A stretch of DNA of 64,000 nucleotides from Fibrisoma montanum (GTDB lineage Bacteria; Bacteroidota; Bacteroidia; Cytophagales; Spirosomataceae): assembly GCF_003583365.1 (NCBI RefSeq), contig NZ_QXED01000003.1, positions 620,001 to 684,000 on the forward strand. Reading direction: 5' to 3'. The position numbers and the translations under genes are program-made. Shown here in pieces: positions 36,170 through 45,467 of the stretch (the stretch's first letter is position 1; each line of letters begins with the position of its first letter). Under the pieces are notes generated by a model. It was not told where the DNA came from, made no database searches, and was given only the letters and a program-made list of their open reading frames with translations.

Positions 36170-37192
36170 ATGGAAACGGGTACACACGTAAATTTTCGGG
36201 CACTTTGCTGGTGTCTGCTCATGCTTTTACCGGTGCTGCTATCCTCCCGGCCCGGGACTGAGCCGCCCCGCGAACGCAGCGTAGCAGTTACCTACACGAC
36301 CGTGGTGAAGGACATTCCGGCCGGCACAAAAACGATGCAGCTTTGGGTGCCGATCCCCCGAAACAGCCCGTATCAGCAGATCACGGACCTGGTCATTACG
36401 TCGCCTTATCCGTACGAAATCGACACTGGTCGGTTCGGCAATCGAATGCTTCATCTTACGCTTAAAAATCCCGAGCCCACCATCTTTACAGTCGATGTGC
36501 GTTTCAACGCCCTGCGGAAAGAGCACATTCAGGAACGGTTGTATACCCAAAACGCAACAGGACCTATGCCCACCGATCCGGACATGGGGCGGTGGCTTCA
36601 GCCCGACCGGCTGGTGCCCATCGACGGCAATATTAAACGCTGGTCCAGGGAAATTATCGATTCGGTTGGGGCGAAGACCGATCTGGAGAAGGCCCGGGCC
36701 ATCTACAACCACGTCATCTCAACGGTGAAGTACGACAAGACCGGCACCGGCTGGGGGCGGGGCGACATCTACTACGCCTGCGATACCCGGCGCGGCAACT
36801 GCACCGATTTTCACGCCATGTTCATCGGCTACGCCCGGGCTGCGGGTATTCCGGCGCGGTTTGCGATCGGCGTCTCCCTGCCCACCGATCGGCCTTCCGG
36901 CGAAATCGGCGGGTATCACTGCTGGGCGGAATGTTACCTGACCGGTATCGGCTGGGTACCGATTGATGCGTCAGAGGCCGCCAAAAACCCGGCGAAACGC
37001 GGGTACTACTTCGGTGCGCACGACGAAAACCGGATTGAGTTTACGATGGGCCGCGACCTCAGTCTGTACCCCGGCCAGAAAGAGCCGCTCAATTATTTCA
37101 TTTATCCGTATGCCGAAGCCGACGGTAAGCCGATGCCAATTGAGGAAAAACACATCCAGTACCGCGACCTGAATACGACTGATAACCGGTAA
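36170..37192 (+). CDS. Exported transglutaminase-like protein
   Basis: 340 residues with an N-terminal hydrophobic segment (10-25). Papain-like transglutaminase core with Cys211 in RRGNCTDFHAM, His250 in GGYHCWAE and Asp266 in VPIDASEA, the complete triad. The preceding 40-130 region is a beta domain (YTTVVKDIPAGTKTMQLWVP) common in bacterial transglutaminase-superfamily proteins, most of which are peptidases or amidases rather than crosslinkers. Exported to the periplasm or membrane-anchored. A strong hairpin covers its start region. Confidence 0.88.
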   Translation: METGTHVNFRALCWCLLMLLPVLLSSRPGTEPPRERSVAVTYTTVVKDIPAGTKTMQLWVPIPRNSPYQQITDLVITSPYPYEIDTGRFGNRMLHLTLKNPEPTIFTVDVRFNALRKEHIQERLYTQNATGPMPTDPDMGRWLQPDRLVPIDGNIKRWSREIIDSVGAKTDLEKARAIYNHVISTVKYDKTGTGWGRGDIYYACDTRRGNCTDFHAMFIGYARAAGIPARFAIGVSLPTDRPSGEIGGYHCWAECYLTGIGWVPIDASEAAKNPAKRGYYFGAHDENRIEFTMGRDLSLYPGQKEPLNYFIYPYAEADGKPMPIEEKHIQYRDLNTTDNR

Positions 37193-37532
37193 TTACTCCA
37201 CTCATAAATAGCTGTTTAGGAAAACCCACTGCCTGGCCAGCGCAGAACCGGGTCCAGCTAATCATTAGCAGCAGGCTTGCTCTCCCAAAACGACATGGGT
37301 TCAGTGATCTGTGGTAAGGTTATATCACAGCGTATATTAACTATCCCTATCTGGCCCATAACTCCCGACTAATCAGCCGCTACGTCGTCGATATTACGCA
37401 GAAAAGCCCTAACTTTTACCATCCGTTTCAGCTGATTCACACAGCAATCTTAACAGTTCATCCCATTCTTGTTTTTCACCCCGACCCGCAAAGCCGACTT
37501 TTGCATTAACCTCAGAAACGAACCGAATACCC
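37193..37532. other. 340-base gene-free spacer
   Basis: No convincing reading frame on either strand: the antisense frame that enters it is an overlap shadow of the next gene. No strong hairpin, repeat or RNA gene was seen. It should hold the promoter of the secreted protein at 37533. Confidence 0.5.
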
Positions 37533-38192
37533 ATGAAAACACTAACTACCCTTTGCCTGCTGCTGGCCGTTGCCCTGACCTCGTTCGCGCAGATCGCCAA
37601 CGACAATAGCTTCGCGGCCCAGATCGACAACAAGGAATTCAAAACCCAGCCCCGCCGGATCAAGATTGGTCCGTACTGGTGGGTAACGGCCAACGCCAAC
37701 AAACCTGACAAATCGCTGCGGATCTGGCTGGGCAGCTTCGACAACAAAGACATCGTAGAACCGGGCGAGTACCTGATCGTCGACGCCGACAACCCCGATA
37801 CGCCGGAGAACTGGAAAAAGGCGCAGTCTACGAAAGGGTACAAGGGCATCGCGGTGGTGAAGTACGTAGAAGAAACCCGCGAGCCGCGCATGGAATACCA
37901 CGTCGGTAAGTCGCTGAACAACAACGAAACCATCTCGGTAAAAAAAGGCGCTGACGGTTTCCTGGAGGCTTCGTTCAGCTGCAACCTGGAAGGGTCGTAC
38001 TGGAAGGAGAAAGCAACGGCTACGGTGTTCGGCGGTGTCGGCCGGCTGGTGTCGAAGATGGAAGATAAGGCCGTTACGAAAGCATCGGGCTACGATTCCA
38101 ACATCGATCCCGAAGGCAACGGCTACAAGAAGCAGGGCAAAACCGACACGATCGCCGTAACGAACGGTACGTTTAAGCTGAAGATGAATTAA
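37533..38192 (+). CDS. Secreted protein of unknown function
   Basis: 219 residues with a clear signal peptide (cleavage after SFA, residue 19). The mature protein is beta-rich and aromatic, with GPYWWVTANANKPDKSLRIW, GEYLIVDADNPDTPENW, and a Gly-rich FGGVGRLV; the pattern of an N-terminal strand set followed by a small C-terminal TNGTFKLKMN suggests one compact beta-sandwich. No catalytic residues stand out. Monocistronic; its 3' end carries a large palindrome shared with the convergent gene. Confidence 0.7.
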   Translation: MKTLTTLCLLLAVALTSFAQIANDNSFAAQIDNKEFKTQPRRIKIGPYWWVTANANKPDKSLRIWLGSFDNKDIVEPGEYLIVDADNPDTPENWKKAQSTKGYKGIAVVKYVEETREPRMEYHVGKSLNNNETISVKKGADGFLEASFSCNLEGSYWKEKATATVFGGVGRLVSKMEDKAVTKASGYDSNIDPEGNGYKKQGKTDTIAVTNGTFKLKMN

Positions 38193-38199
38193 AGGTATT

Positions 38200-38267
38200 G
38201 CACGCAGATTTTTATGATGCTTATGATTCAAAATGATTTCCATAATTAATCATAAAAATCTGCGTGC
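38200..38267. repeat. 19-bp perfect palindrome with AT-rich loop
   Basis: GCACGCAGATTTTTATGAT (38200-38218) pairs perfectly with 38249-38267, with a 30-nt AT-rich loop that repeats TATGAT-type words. It lies between two convergent stops. The form is that of dispersed intergenic palindromes I recall in Bacteroidota genomes, so other copies may exist; it can also end transcription from both sides. Confidence 0.7.
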
Positions 38268-38276
38268 TATCACCCA

Positions 38277-39818
38277 TCAATTCGCTGGTTGGGGCAGGGG
38301 CGCTGAGTTGCTGATAAACGCAATCTTCTTACTGTCCGGCGACCACGATGGCGTATTGATTGTTCCCTGACCGCCGTAGACGTAGGCAATCACCCTGGGC
38401 GTTGATTTAACCGGATTACCGCCCTCGATAGGAATTAGCCGAAGGTAAACATGCTTGTAGAACGGATGATCGTCGGGCGATACGTCTTTCCCGAACGACA
38501 GGATAACCATCTGCTTACCATCCGGCGAAATGTGCGGAAACCAGTTGTTAAACTCGTCGTTGGTAATCTGCTGCTGATCACTGCCATCGGCCCGCATCCG
38601 CCAGATCTGCATCGTACCCGAACGCGATGAATTGAAGTAGATGTACTGCCCGTCCGGTGAGTACTCGGGGCCATCGTCGAGGCCTTTTGCCGTGGTGAGC
38701 CTGGTTTCGGGGCCACCATCGGCACCAACCCGATAAATGTCAAATTCCCCGTCGCGCTGGCCGGTAAAAATCAGCGATTTGCCGTCGGGCGACCAGCCGT
38801 GCAGATACGAGTGGCCAACGGGCGTAATCTTTTTTGGTTTGCCACCCTGCACGGGTACGGTATAAACAATCGACTTATTCGCGTCTTCTTTACTGCTACT
38901 GCTGAGGCCCAGCATTTTGCCGTCGAACGACAGTACGTGGTCATTGTTATTATTTGTGACGTAATCCGTGTTGAGGAGCGTCGGCGTCTTTTTCTTCAGA
39001 TCGAACCGGTACATCTTGCCGTTGCTGTTGTAAAGCAGCGCCCGGTTGTCGGGCGTCCAGTTGGGAGCCTGCAGTGACTCTGGCGAATAATATAGAATCT
39101 GGCGCTGACCATTGGCCACGTCCATCACTTCGATGTTGCTGCCGATGTATTCGCGGTACGGCACGAAATTTTCCCTGGCCGGCACGCTGATCCGAACATC
39201 CCGGAATGTACCCCGTTCGAGCACATCTTTATTGTGCGACCCGACAAACAGTCCAACATAAACCTCATCACCCAGGTCGAGGTCGGTTACCTGCTCCGTT
39301 ACGAACGGCTCACCGAATTTGGCCACGCGCATGGTGTACGTCCGGCCGCGCCGTTCGAGCTGAATGACGTCGGCTCCCGTGAGCGTCGACTTGATCTCTT
39401 CTGTATTGGCCCCGGCCGTCCGGCGGAACTGCAGCGACGTCAGCCCGTCCCCGTGTTCAACGGCGTTGATATGCGGGGAGTTACCTTCCAGGCTTTGGCG
39501 CACCATCCAGCCCACTTTCCGGTGCGGATCAACGCCATTGCCGATAAACGAGGCCCGCGTGTACAGGATGAAATCGCCTTTCATGCGTTTCCACATGAAA
39601 TGGAATTCGTCGTGGTCGAACCACACGTTATACCCCGAACCTCCCAGTTCGTACTGCTGCGTCTTAGTGTCGAACCTGGCATATCCCGGCTTGAGTACCG
39701 CGCCAATGTCGCCGTGACCGTCGAAGATACCGAGGGGTTGTTTTTGCGCCAGAACCGGTTTGTTCAGCAGAAAGGGGCTGATCAGTGAGATCAGCAGGAA
39801 TAGGCTGCAATTCTTCAT
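38277..39818 (-). CDS. Exported PD40 (TolB-type propeller) protein
   Basis: 513 residues from the start at MKNCSLFLLISLISP, a signal peptide; the frame is open 17 codons further upstream. The N-terminal 25-230 is a concanavalin-like (DUF1349-type) domain with GYNVWFDHDEFHFMWKRM and YTRASFIGN. From about 235 on, PD40 blades repeat WSPDGKSLIFTG, YSPDGQYIYFNSS, ISPDGKQMVILS and WSPDSKKIAFIS, forming a six-bladed propeller. Relatives are periplasmic binding or scaffold proteins; some pair with enzymes acting on polymers. No catalytic residue can be named. Transcribed after the M14 gene, separated by a terminator. Confidence 0.88.
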   Translation of the reverse strand: MKNCSLFLLISLISPFLLNKPVLAQKQPLGIFDGHGDIGAVLKPGYARFDTKTQQYELGGSGYNVWFDHDEFHFMWKRMKGDFILYTRASFIGNGVDPHRKVGWMVRQSLEGNSPHINAVEHGDGLTSLQFRRTAGANTEEIKSTLTGADVIQLERRGRTYTMRVAKFGEPFVTEQVTDLDLGDEVYVGLFVGSHNKDVLERGTFRDVRISVPARENFVPYREYIGSNIEVMDVANGQRQILYYSPESLQAPNWTPDNRALLYNSNGKMYRFDLKKKTPTLLNTDYVTNNNNDHVLSFDGKMLGLSSSSKEDANKSIVYTVPVQGGKPKKITPVGHSYLHGWSPDGKSLIFTGQRDGEFDIYRVGADGGPETRLTTAKGLDDGPEYSPDGQYIYFNSSRSGTMQIWRMRADGSDQQQITNDEFNNWFPHISPDGKQMVILSFGKDVSPDDHPFYKHVYLRLIPIEGGNPVKSTPRVIAYVYGGQGTINTPSWSPDSKKIAFISNSAPLPQPAN

Positions 39819-39910
39819 ACAGATGACCATCGCCGGATTTGTATGGCGGTTCCCAACTAAGCCAGCCACTGGCTCAATCTACTGATGGGCGTCGAAACCG
39901 GATGAAAACG

Positions 39911-39948
39911 CGTCGGCGGAACCGTTATCAAGTACGGTTCCGCCGACG
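39911..39948 (-). terminator. Terminator of the M14 peptidase gene
   Basis: A 15-bp perfect stem (39911-39925 with 39934-39948, CGTCGGCGGAACCGT) with an 8-nt loop, followed on the minus strand by CGTTTTC. It lies 32 bases after the M14 stop and separates that gene from the PD40 protein gene. Confidence 0.78.
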
Positions 39949-39979
39949 TATTCGCTGGTTTTGTCGATCAGTGCTGCGG

Positions 39980-42853
39980 CTAATTTCCCCCGCTACTCTT
40001 CACCGCTGATCCAGTTTTCACTTCGGCCGTGGTGGCCGGGCTGGCCGGGGTATCGAGGTGGTTCCAGTTGATCAGTACGTTCCAGAGCAGAGGGGCGTCG
40101 TGGTGATTCAGGTAGCGGTGCAGCGGGTCGAACGTAAACGCGACTACCCGCCCCGAACCAATCGGTACGTTGAAAATGCTACCGTGGCCGATGATCGTCT
40201 GCTCGTTGCGCACCATACCCGACAAGACGTACGGTTCCTCTTTCTTCGGCGCGGCCTTGGCATCCTTCACCGGCTTTTTGCCGGGCATCCCCATGATTTC
40301 GCCTTTGTACTCCTCCTCATCCTTGAGAGGTTTGGTGCCGTATTGCATTACCATCATGTCGCGGTTGTACTTCCGGGTTTGCAGTAACGGCGCAATCCCC
40401 CGGAAGATCGGGAAGGTTTCCGGGTAGCCGTACATGATCGGGCTATCGGGTTTGCGGTTCTTGGCCATTACAATGGAGCCGGGATGAAACAGCGTTGGGG
40501 CAGCCGCTTCCTCCAGTTCACGGGCGATACCGGTCTGGGCGATCATCAGCGACGAGTTATCGAGGGTTACGAGCACCCCACCCTGCTCTACAAACTTCTT
40601 CAGGTTTTCGACCCCGTCGAAGCCCGGCCCACCGGTAATGTCGCTGGTGGCATCTGGGAAGCCGTGCGACGGAAACTCGGCCGTTTTGGTATACGGCAGC
40701 GGCCCGTATTTCCTGTCGATTTCGTGGATGAAGTTGGCCGCTGAACCGCGCATCCGGGGCACCAGAATGACGTCGAATTTCTTCCGCAGATCGCCCGCTT
40801 TCAGGTGGTCTTTGTTGATGGACGTATACGGAATGCCGCGCTGCTCGAAAGTGTAGCGGGCCCAGCCTTCGTCCTGCGTATTGTACCAGCAATGGTAAAT
40901 GGCCACCCGGGGCAAACTAACCTCGTGCTGACGGATCGGGGCACCAACCCCAGTCGGTTCGGCTTTGGTCGCCTGTAAATCCAGCCCAAACTGCGTAGCC
41001 AGCTTCTTCGACTGGTCGGCGGTCAGGCCTTTGAACAGCACCGCCCCGGCCGCCAGGGTGTCTTTCATGCCGGCGAAGGTTGCTTTGGTGTCCAGCACAA
41101 CGGCTTTGGCTGTTTTGCTCTGGGTTTTTAGCCAGAGCATGGCGGGCAGGACGTTGGTCTGCGCTTTGTAATTCAGGACGTAGTTCGTACCATCGCCACC
41201 AATCGTTCCGGCGTATGTTACGTCGTCGCTGATCAGTTTGAGATCGCCCGCGTTGTACGTCACGCTGTCTTCGGCTTTCACGTCCACGCCGTAGAGGTAG
41301 CCGAGCGTCCAGGCAATGTCGTCGTAGGGCGGAAACTTGGCTTCCTTGGGGTAATTCTGTTTGGTCAGCAGCGATACCGCCAGGTTGCGGTACGGCTGAT
41401 TCAGCAGCACCACATAATCCCCTTGATTCTTGCCCGACTCGGCCTTGTGTACCTCGATGGCCTGCGCCCGGAGCTGATTGACCAGATAAGCCGCCATGGC
41501 GGGGTCGCGCTGGTTCTTCGGAATCACAAACGCGCGGGGCGTCTCTTCAGCACCTTTCCGAAGGTTGTTCAGCCCTTTCTGGTAAAAATTTCTGAGCAGC
41601 AAGCGGCTGTTGGTAGCCCCGTACGACAGCGACGCCAGCACCCCGGCCTGCATGTAGTTGATGTTGTTGCGGTACGACCAGTACACCTTTTCGGTCGGTG
41701 GCGCGGGGCGGTACCATTCCTTGCTCGTGGCCGGATCGCCCGCGTATTTCTGTTCGGCCAGGTCGCGCAGGTACGTATTGGCGCCGGCGTTACCGAACGT
41801 TTCATAGAAGCGCCCGACGGCATTGTGGTTGTTGGAAATCCAGAGGGCGTAACCAGGGTACCAGCCGTCGTAGAACGCCCACGTGAACACCCCCGGCACG
41901 CCCTGCGCGGCCAGGGTCGTAATGTCATGGTGGGCCATAATCTGCCATTCACCGATGGTAATCGGGTCGATGGTTTCGTTGTACGGGCCGGTACCGGTCG
42001 AGATGTACAGCAACGGCACCGACTCGTGCAGATCAAGACTGGCCGTGGGATGCCACTCGTAAAAGATCTTGTACAAGGCTTTGGTCAGCGCCTGCGATAC
42101 CTGCAATCCATCGCGGTTGTTGTCGTGGTACGTGTACTTACCCCAGTACGGCGGTGATTTCGGGAAGCCATCGTCATATTCCTTGCGGGCCTTGGTGTAG
42201 CGGTAATACCAGTCGACCTGCTTGTCCCAGCCGTCGGGCTCCGACACCGGGTTGATCAGCACGATGATGTTATCGCGGATGGTTTTGATGTCTGGCGACT
42301 GGCTGGTAATCAGCCGGTACGTCAGTTCCATCAGCATCTCGGGCGATCCCATTTCGGGCGAGTGCAGGCCCCCGTTGAGGTAGTACACCAGCTTGGTATC
42401 CCCCAGGATTTTCTCCACATCCTGCGGATTGACCTTGCGCGGGTCGGCCAGCAGCGCCAGTTGTTTTTTGTAATGATCGAGCCGTTTCAGCGACTCTTCA
42501 TTCCCCACCACCACCAGGTTGATGGCCCGGCCTTCTTCGCTGGTGCCCACCTGCTGCATCGTTACGTTCGGCGAGGTCTGCGCCAGCTTCTGGTAATAGG
42601 CGTAAATGTCGGTGGTGCGGTGAATGACACCGGGCGTTCCGATGATCTGGCCGAAGTGCTTGCGGGGCGAAGGTACCTTCGGATCGTCGGGGAGGTTCAG
42701 CACCGACGCCGGCAAGAACCGCGGGTCGGTAGTGTATTCCTTAATTTTTTCGTTATAGGTCTCATCATAAGACTGCTGCGCCAGAAGCGGGGCACTGACC
42801 AGCCCAAGACACAGAACAGACAGGAGACAACAGCGTAGATGGTTTGACTGCAT
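39980..42853 (-). CDS. Large exported M14 zinc carboxypeptidase
   Basis: 957 residues from MQSNHLRCCLLSVLCLG, a signal peptide. The M14 domain takes up about 65-420: HxxE zinc ligands His164 and Glu167 in GGLHSPEMGSPEM, then the third ligand His in SLDLHESVPL, and NPVSEPDGWD. The second half (about 430-950) is an M14-associated domain of unknown fold with a GATase-like look (DVILVPRMRG, GGVLVTLDNSSL) and a C-terminal hydrophobic-strand region. Large M14 proteins of this plan are common in Bacteroidota and degrade peptides outside the cell or in the periplasm. It has its own terminator. Confidence 0.9.
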   Translation of the reverse strand: MQSNHLRCCLLSVLCLGLVSAPLLAQQSYDETYNEKIKEYTTDPRFLPASVLNLPDDPKVPSPRKHFGQIIGTPGVIHRTTDIYAYYQKLAQTSPNVTMQQVGTSEEGRAINLVVVGNEESLKRLDHYKKQLALLADPRKVNPQDVEKILGDTKLVYYLNGGLHSPEMGSPEMLMELTYRLITSQSPDIKTIRDNIIVLINPVSEPDGWDKQVDWYYRYTKARKEYDDGFPKSPPYWGKYTYHDNNRDGLQVSQALTKALYKIFYEWHPTASLDLHESVPLLYISTGTGPYNETIDPITIGEWQIMAHHDITTLAAQGVPGVFTWAFYDGWYPGYALWISNNHNAVGRFYETFGNAGANTYLRDLAEQKYAGDPATSKEWYRPAPPTEKVYWSYRNNINYMQAGVLASLSYGATNSRLLLRNFYQKGLNNLRKGAEETPRAFVIPKNQRDPAMAAYLVNQLRAQAIEVHKAESGKNQGDYVVLLNQPYRNLAVSLLTKQNYPKEAKFPPYDDIAWTLGYLYGVDVKAEDSVTYNAGDLKLISDDVTYAGTIGGDGTNYVLNYKAQTNVLPAMLWLKTQSKTAKAVVLDTKATFAGMKDTLAAGAVLFKGLTADQSKKLATQFGLDLQATKAEPTGVGAPIRQHEVSLPRVAIYHCWYNTQDEGWARYTFEQRGIPYTSINKDHLKAGDLRKKFDVILVPRMRGSAANFIHEIDRKYGPLPYTKTAEFPSHGFPDATSDITGGPGFDGVENLKKFVEQGGVLVTLDNSSLMIAQTGIARELEEAAAPTLFHPGSIVMAKNRKPDSPIMYGYPETFPIFRGIAPLLQTRKYNRDMMVMQYGTKPLKDEEEYKGEIMGMPGKKPVKDAKAAPKKEEPYVLSGMVRNEQTIIGHGSIFNVPIGSGRVVAFTFDPLHRYLNHHDAPLLWNVLINWNHLDTPASPATTAEVKTGSAVKSSGGN

Positions 42854-43038
42854 AAGCGCGTAGGCTAAGATTATTCCGTAAAATAGCACGGATAGCTAAT
42901 TTTTTACAAGTAAATCCCCGCAAACCTTGCCATACAGCTAAAATAACAGGCCCTAGCCTCAACTTATTTGTTTCGCCACCATCCGCTGCTGATTTTTGTC
43001 CCTGAATCTCCATTCGAACCAGTTGTCCATATAACCTG

Positions 43039-43446
43039 ATGAAAGAACAATCTCGTCGCGCGTTTGTCAAGAAGACCGTTGTCGCAGGCTTAAGCGCCAC
43101 GACCGTGCCCGCCCTGTCGGCTGCGGCCCCCAAAGATGTATTTGTCCACCACGTATTATTTTACCTGAAAAACGCCGGAAATGAGGCTGATAAAGCCAAA
43201 CTACTGGAAGGCCTGAACAAATTAGCTAAGGTCCCCACCATCAAAATGGTGCACATCGGCACCCCGGCGGCCACCAACCGCGACGTAATTGACCGGAGCT
43301 ATACCTTTTCGTGGCTGTGTTTGTTCGATAGTGCGGCCGACGAAGAAGCGTACCAGAAGCACCCCATTCACGACGAGTTCCGGAACAACTATGCCTCGCT
43401 GTGGGAGAAAGTCGTTATCTACGATTCGATAGGCCCCAGACGATAG
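43039..43446 (+). CDS. Tat-exported Dabb-domain protein
   Basis: 135 residues. The N-terminus SRRAFVKKTVVAGLSATTVP is a twin-arginine signal, then a stress-responsive A/B barrel (Dabb) domain: VFVHHVLFYLKNAG, LEGLNKLAKVPTIKM, SWLCLFDSAADEEAYQKHP and YDSIGP. Dabb domains form ferredoxin-like dimers and occur in monooxygenases and ring-closing enzymes, but also in proteins of unknown role; export by Tat is typical for the Bacteroidota branch found with sugar-metabolism genes. A hairpin terminator follows. Confidence 0.88.
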   Translation: MKEQSRRAFVKKTVVAGLSATTVPALSAAAPKDVFVHHVLFYLKNAGNEADKAKLLEGLNKLAKVPTIKMVHIGTPAATNRDVIDRSYTFSWLCLFDSAADEEAYQKHPIHDEFRNNYASLWEKVVIYDSIGPRR

Positions 43447-43452
43447 CCGACG

Positions 43453-43486
43453 CGAACCGGTAAACCAATGATCGTTTACCGGTTCG
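43453..43486. terminator. Terminator hairpin after Dabb gene
   Basis: A 13-bp perfect stem (43453-43465 with 43474-43486, CGAACCGGTAAAC) and 8-nt loop, 6 bases after the stop codon. No strong T-run on the plus strand. Confidence 0.65.
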
Positions 43487-43549
43487 TTACTCAAACAACG
43501 TAATTTTTACTTACTTGGCGCTGCAAACCCTAACCCGACGCCTGTTGCC

Positions 43550-44998
43550 ATGCTCCGCCTTCCACCTGTCAGTCTGCTGCTGACGTTTCTCTTCTTTTCT
43601 ATAACGTATATTGCACAGGCTCAGGCGGTTCAGCTCACGAATGTGCCCAAACCACGGGTCATCGTTCTGACCGACATCACCAACGAACCCGACGATCAGG
43701 AATCGCTGGTGCGGTTTCTGGTCTATGCCAACGAATACGACGTTGAAGGCATCGTCGCGACTACGTCGACTCACCTGCGGGGCCAGGTCCGGAAAGACAA
43801 AATTGTGGAAGCCATTGACGCCTACGGACAGGTACGTACCAACCTGCTGAAGCACGCGCCGGGTTACCCAACAAAAGAGCAGTTGATGGCAGGGGTCACT
43901 GAACACGTACCGCTGTATGGTATGGCAGGCGTAGGAGCGGGCAAAACGTCGTCCGGGTCGCAGCTCATCGTCAAAGCGGTCGATCGGGCAGACGACCGGC
44001 CCGTCTGGGTAAGCATGTGGGGTGGGGCCAACTGCCTGGCGCAGGCGCTCTGGGATGTTCGTCAGTCCCGCAGTAAACCCGAGCTGGATAAATTCGTCGC
44101 CAAATTACGGGTCTACTCCATCTCTGATCAGGACGATTCGGGTCGATGGCTCCGGCTGGAGTTTCCCGGTCTTTTCTACGTAGTGAGCCCCAGCAATACC
44201 GACTGGCGCGAATACTGGCGGGCAACCTGGACCGGTATTTCGGGGGATCGTCAGTACCGCAACGGACCCATGCACCATTTTACGCTGGTCGACAACCCCT
44301 GGCTGGAGCAGCATGTCATGAAGAACCACGGTCCGCTGGGAGCGCTGTATCCTAAACTGGCTTATATCATGGAAGGCGATACCCCCTCGTTTCTGGGGCT
44401 GGTCAACAACGGCCTGGGCAGCAGCCTGAGTCCGGCGTACGGCGGCTGGGGCGGACGCTACGTCTGGTACCAGTGTTACGCCGAAACGCACCCCATCTGG
44501 ACGAACTCGCAGGATTCGCGCGATGAGGTGGTGGCTCAGGACGGCAAAACCTACGTGTCGGATCAGGCCACGATCTGGCGGTGGCGCGAAGCATTCCAGC
44601 ACGATTTTGCCGCCCGCATGGACTGGTGCGTAGCAGCGAACTACGCCGACGCTAACCATAATCCGGTTGTTGCCCTCCAGGGCGACAAGGGCAAGGCCAT
44701 CGTTCGACTGACCGTAGCACCGGGCGCAACCGTAACGGCCGATGCCAGCGGAACCAGCGATCCGGACGGGCACGCGGTGACTTACAACTGGTTCGTGTAC
44801 AAAGAAGCCGGAACGTATGCCGGTGCATTAGCCTTAACGGGCAGCGCTACGCCAACGGCCCGGTTTACGGCCCCAACGGTTGACAAACCCGTCGATATCC
44901 ACTTAATCTGCGAGGTAAGGGACAACGGCACGCCAAACCTGTTCGGCTACCGGCGCCTGCTTGTCACCGTTGATCCAAAGCAGGTCAGCAACCGCTGA
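43550..44998 (+). CDS. DUF1593 nucleoside-hydrolase-like exported protein
   Basis: 482 residues with a signal peptide (cleavage near QAQA, residue 25). The N-terminal DUF1593 domain (about 35-330) has the nucleoside-hydrolase-type acidic entry VLTDITNEPDDQESLVRFL and GGANCLAQALWDV; the second part (about 390-480) is an Ig-like, PKD-type domain with ASGTSDPDGHAVTYNW. Relatives are annotated as sugar-binding or hydrolytic proteins of plant-polymer-degrading bacteria, with unproven activity. The acidic DxxNEPDD cluster suggests metal binding. It ends 2 bases from the convergent lipoprotein gene. Confidence 0.87.
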   Translation: MLRLPPVSLLLTFLFFSITYIAQAQAVQLTNVPKPRVIVLTDITNEPDDQESLVRFLVYANEYDVEGIVATTSTHLRGQVRKDKIVEAIDAYGQVRTNLLKHAPGYPTKEQLMAGVTEHVPLYGMAGVGAGKTSSGSQLIVKAVDRADDRPVWVSMWGGANCLAQALWDVRQSRSKPELDKFVAKLRVYSISDQDDSGRWLRLEFPGLFYVVSPSNTDWREYWRATWTGISGDRQYRNGPMHHFTLVDNPWLEQHVMKNHGPLGALYPKLAYIMEGDTPSFLGLVNNGLGSSLSPAYGGWGGRYVWYQCYAETHPIWTNSQDSRDEVVAQDGKTYVSDQATIWRWREAFQHDFAARMDWCVAANYADANHNPVVALQGDKGKAIVRLTVAPGATVTADASGTSDPDGHAVTYNWFVYKEAGTYAGALALTGSATPTARFTAPTVDKPVDIHLICEVRDNGTPNLFGYRRLLVTVDPKQVSNR

Positions 44999-45000
44999 GA

Positions 45001-45381
45001 TCACTTTGTCACGACCTGCACTACGTAGGTCTTGCGGGGCTGACCACTCCCCTGCTCACCGGCCCGCTTCTCGCTGAACACGACTTTGGCAGTACCGGTG
45101 GTCACGCCTTTGATCTCGAAGATAGCCGGCCCGGAATTGTCGCGAGTCAACGTATCGACGGGCGGAGCGAGTTGTCGACGGGATACTTCGACGACTTCAG
45201 TATTGTCCGACGAACCGATCAGCTGGATGGTACTGTCGCCCTGACTGGCCAGCCTGATTTCCTTAATTTCGCCGACTGCCACCCGCAGCCGCTGCTGCCG
45301 ACCCGTATTCTCATTTCCATTTTTACCGGTGGCGCAAGCGCTTAGCCCGGCAATGAGCAACGTATAGACGATCTGTTTCAT
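45001..45381 (-). CDS. Small lipoprotein with Ig-like domain
   Basis: 126 residues from MKQIVYTLLIAGLSAC; the lipobox Cys is residue 16. The frame is open 9 codons further upstream, but this start gives a normal lipoprotein signal. The mature part is beta-rich: GEIKEIRLASQGDSTIQLIGS, then AIFEIKGVTTGTAKVVFSEK and TYVVQVVTK. The strand order is reminiscent of chagasin-type inhibitors and BACON/Ig domains but no diagnostic loop is seen. Function unknown. Confidence 0.7.
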   Translation of the reverse strand: MKQIVYTLLIAGLSACATGKNGNENTGRQQRLRVAVGEIKEIRLASQGDSTIQLIGSSDNTEVVEVSRRQLAPPVDTLTRDNSGPAIFEIKGVTTGTAKVVFSEKRAGEQGSGQPRKTYVVQVVTK

Positions 45382-45467
45382 GCTCCCTATAACTGCTGAG
45401 CGCAGCAACGGTTTACGCGGGGGTGGTCCATCCGCTTCAACGAACCAACGGCAGGTACGTAGCAGGA

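Noticed and set aside
37409-37984. Antisense open frame of 191 codons around the start of the secreted protein gene
   Set aside because: Overlaps a gene with a clear signal peptide and has no features of its own.
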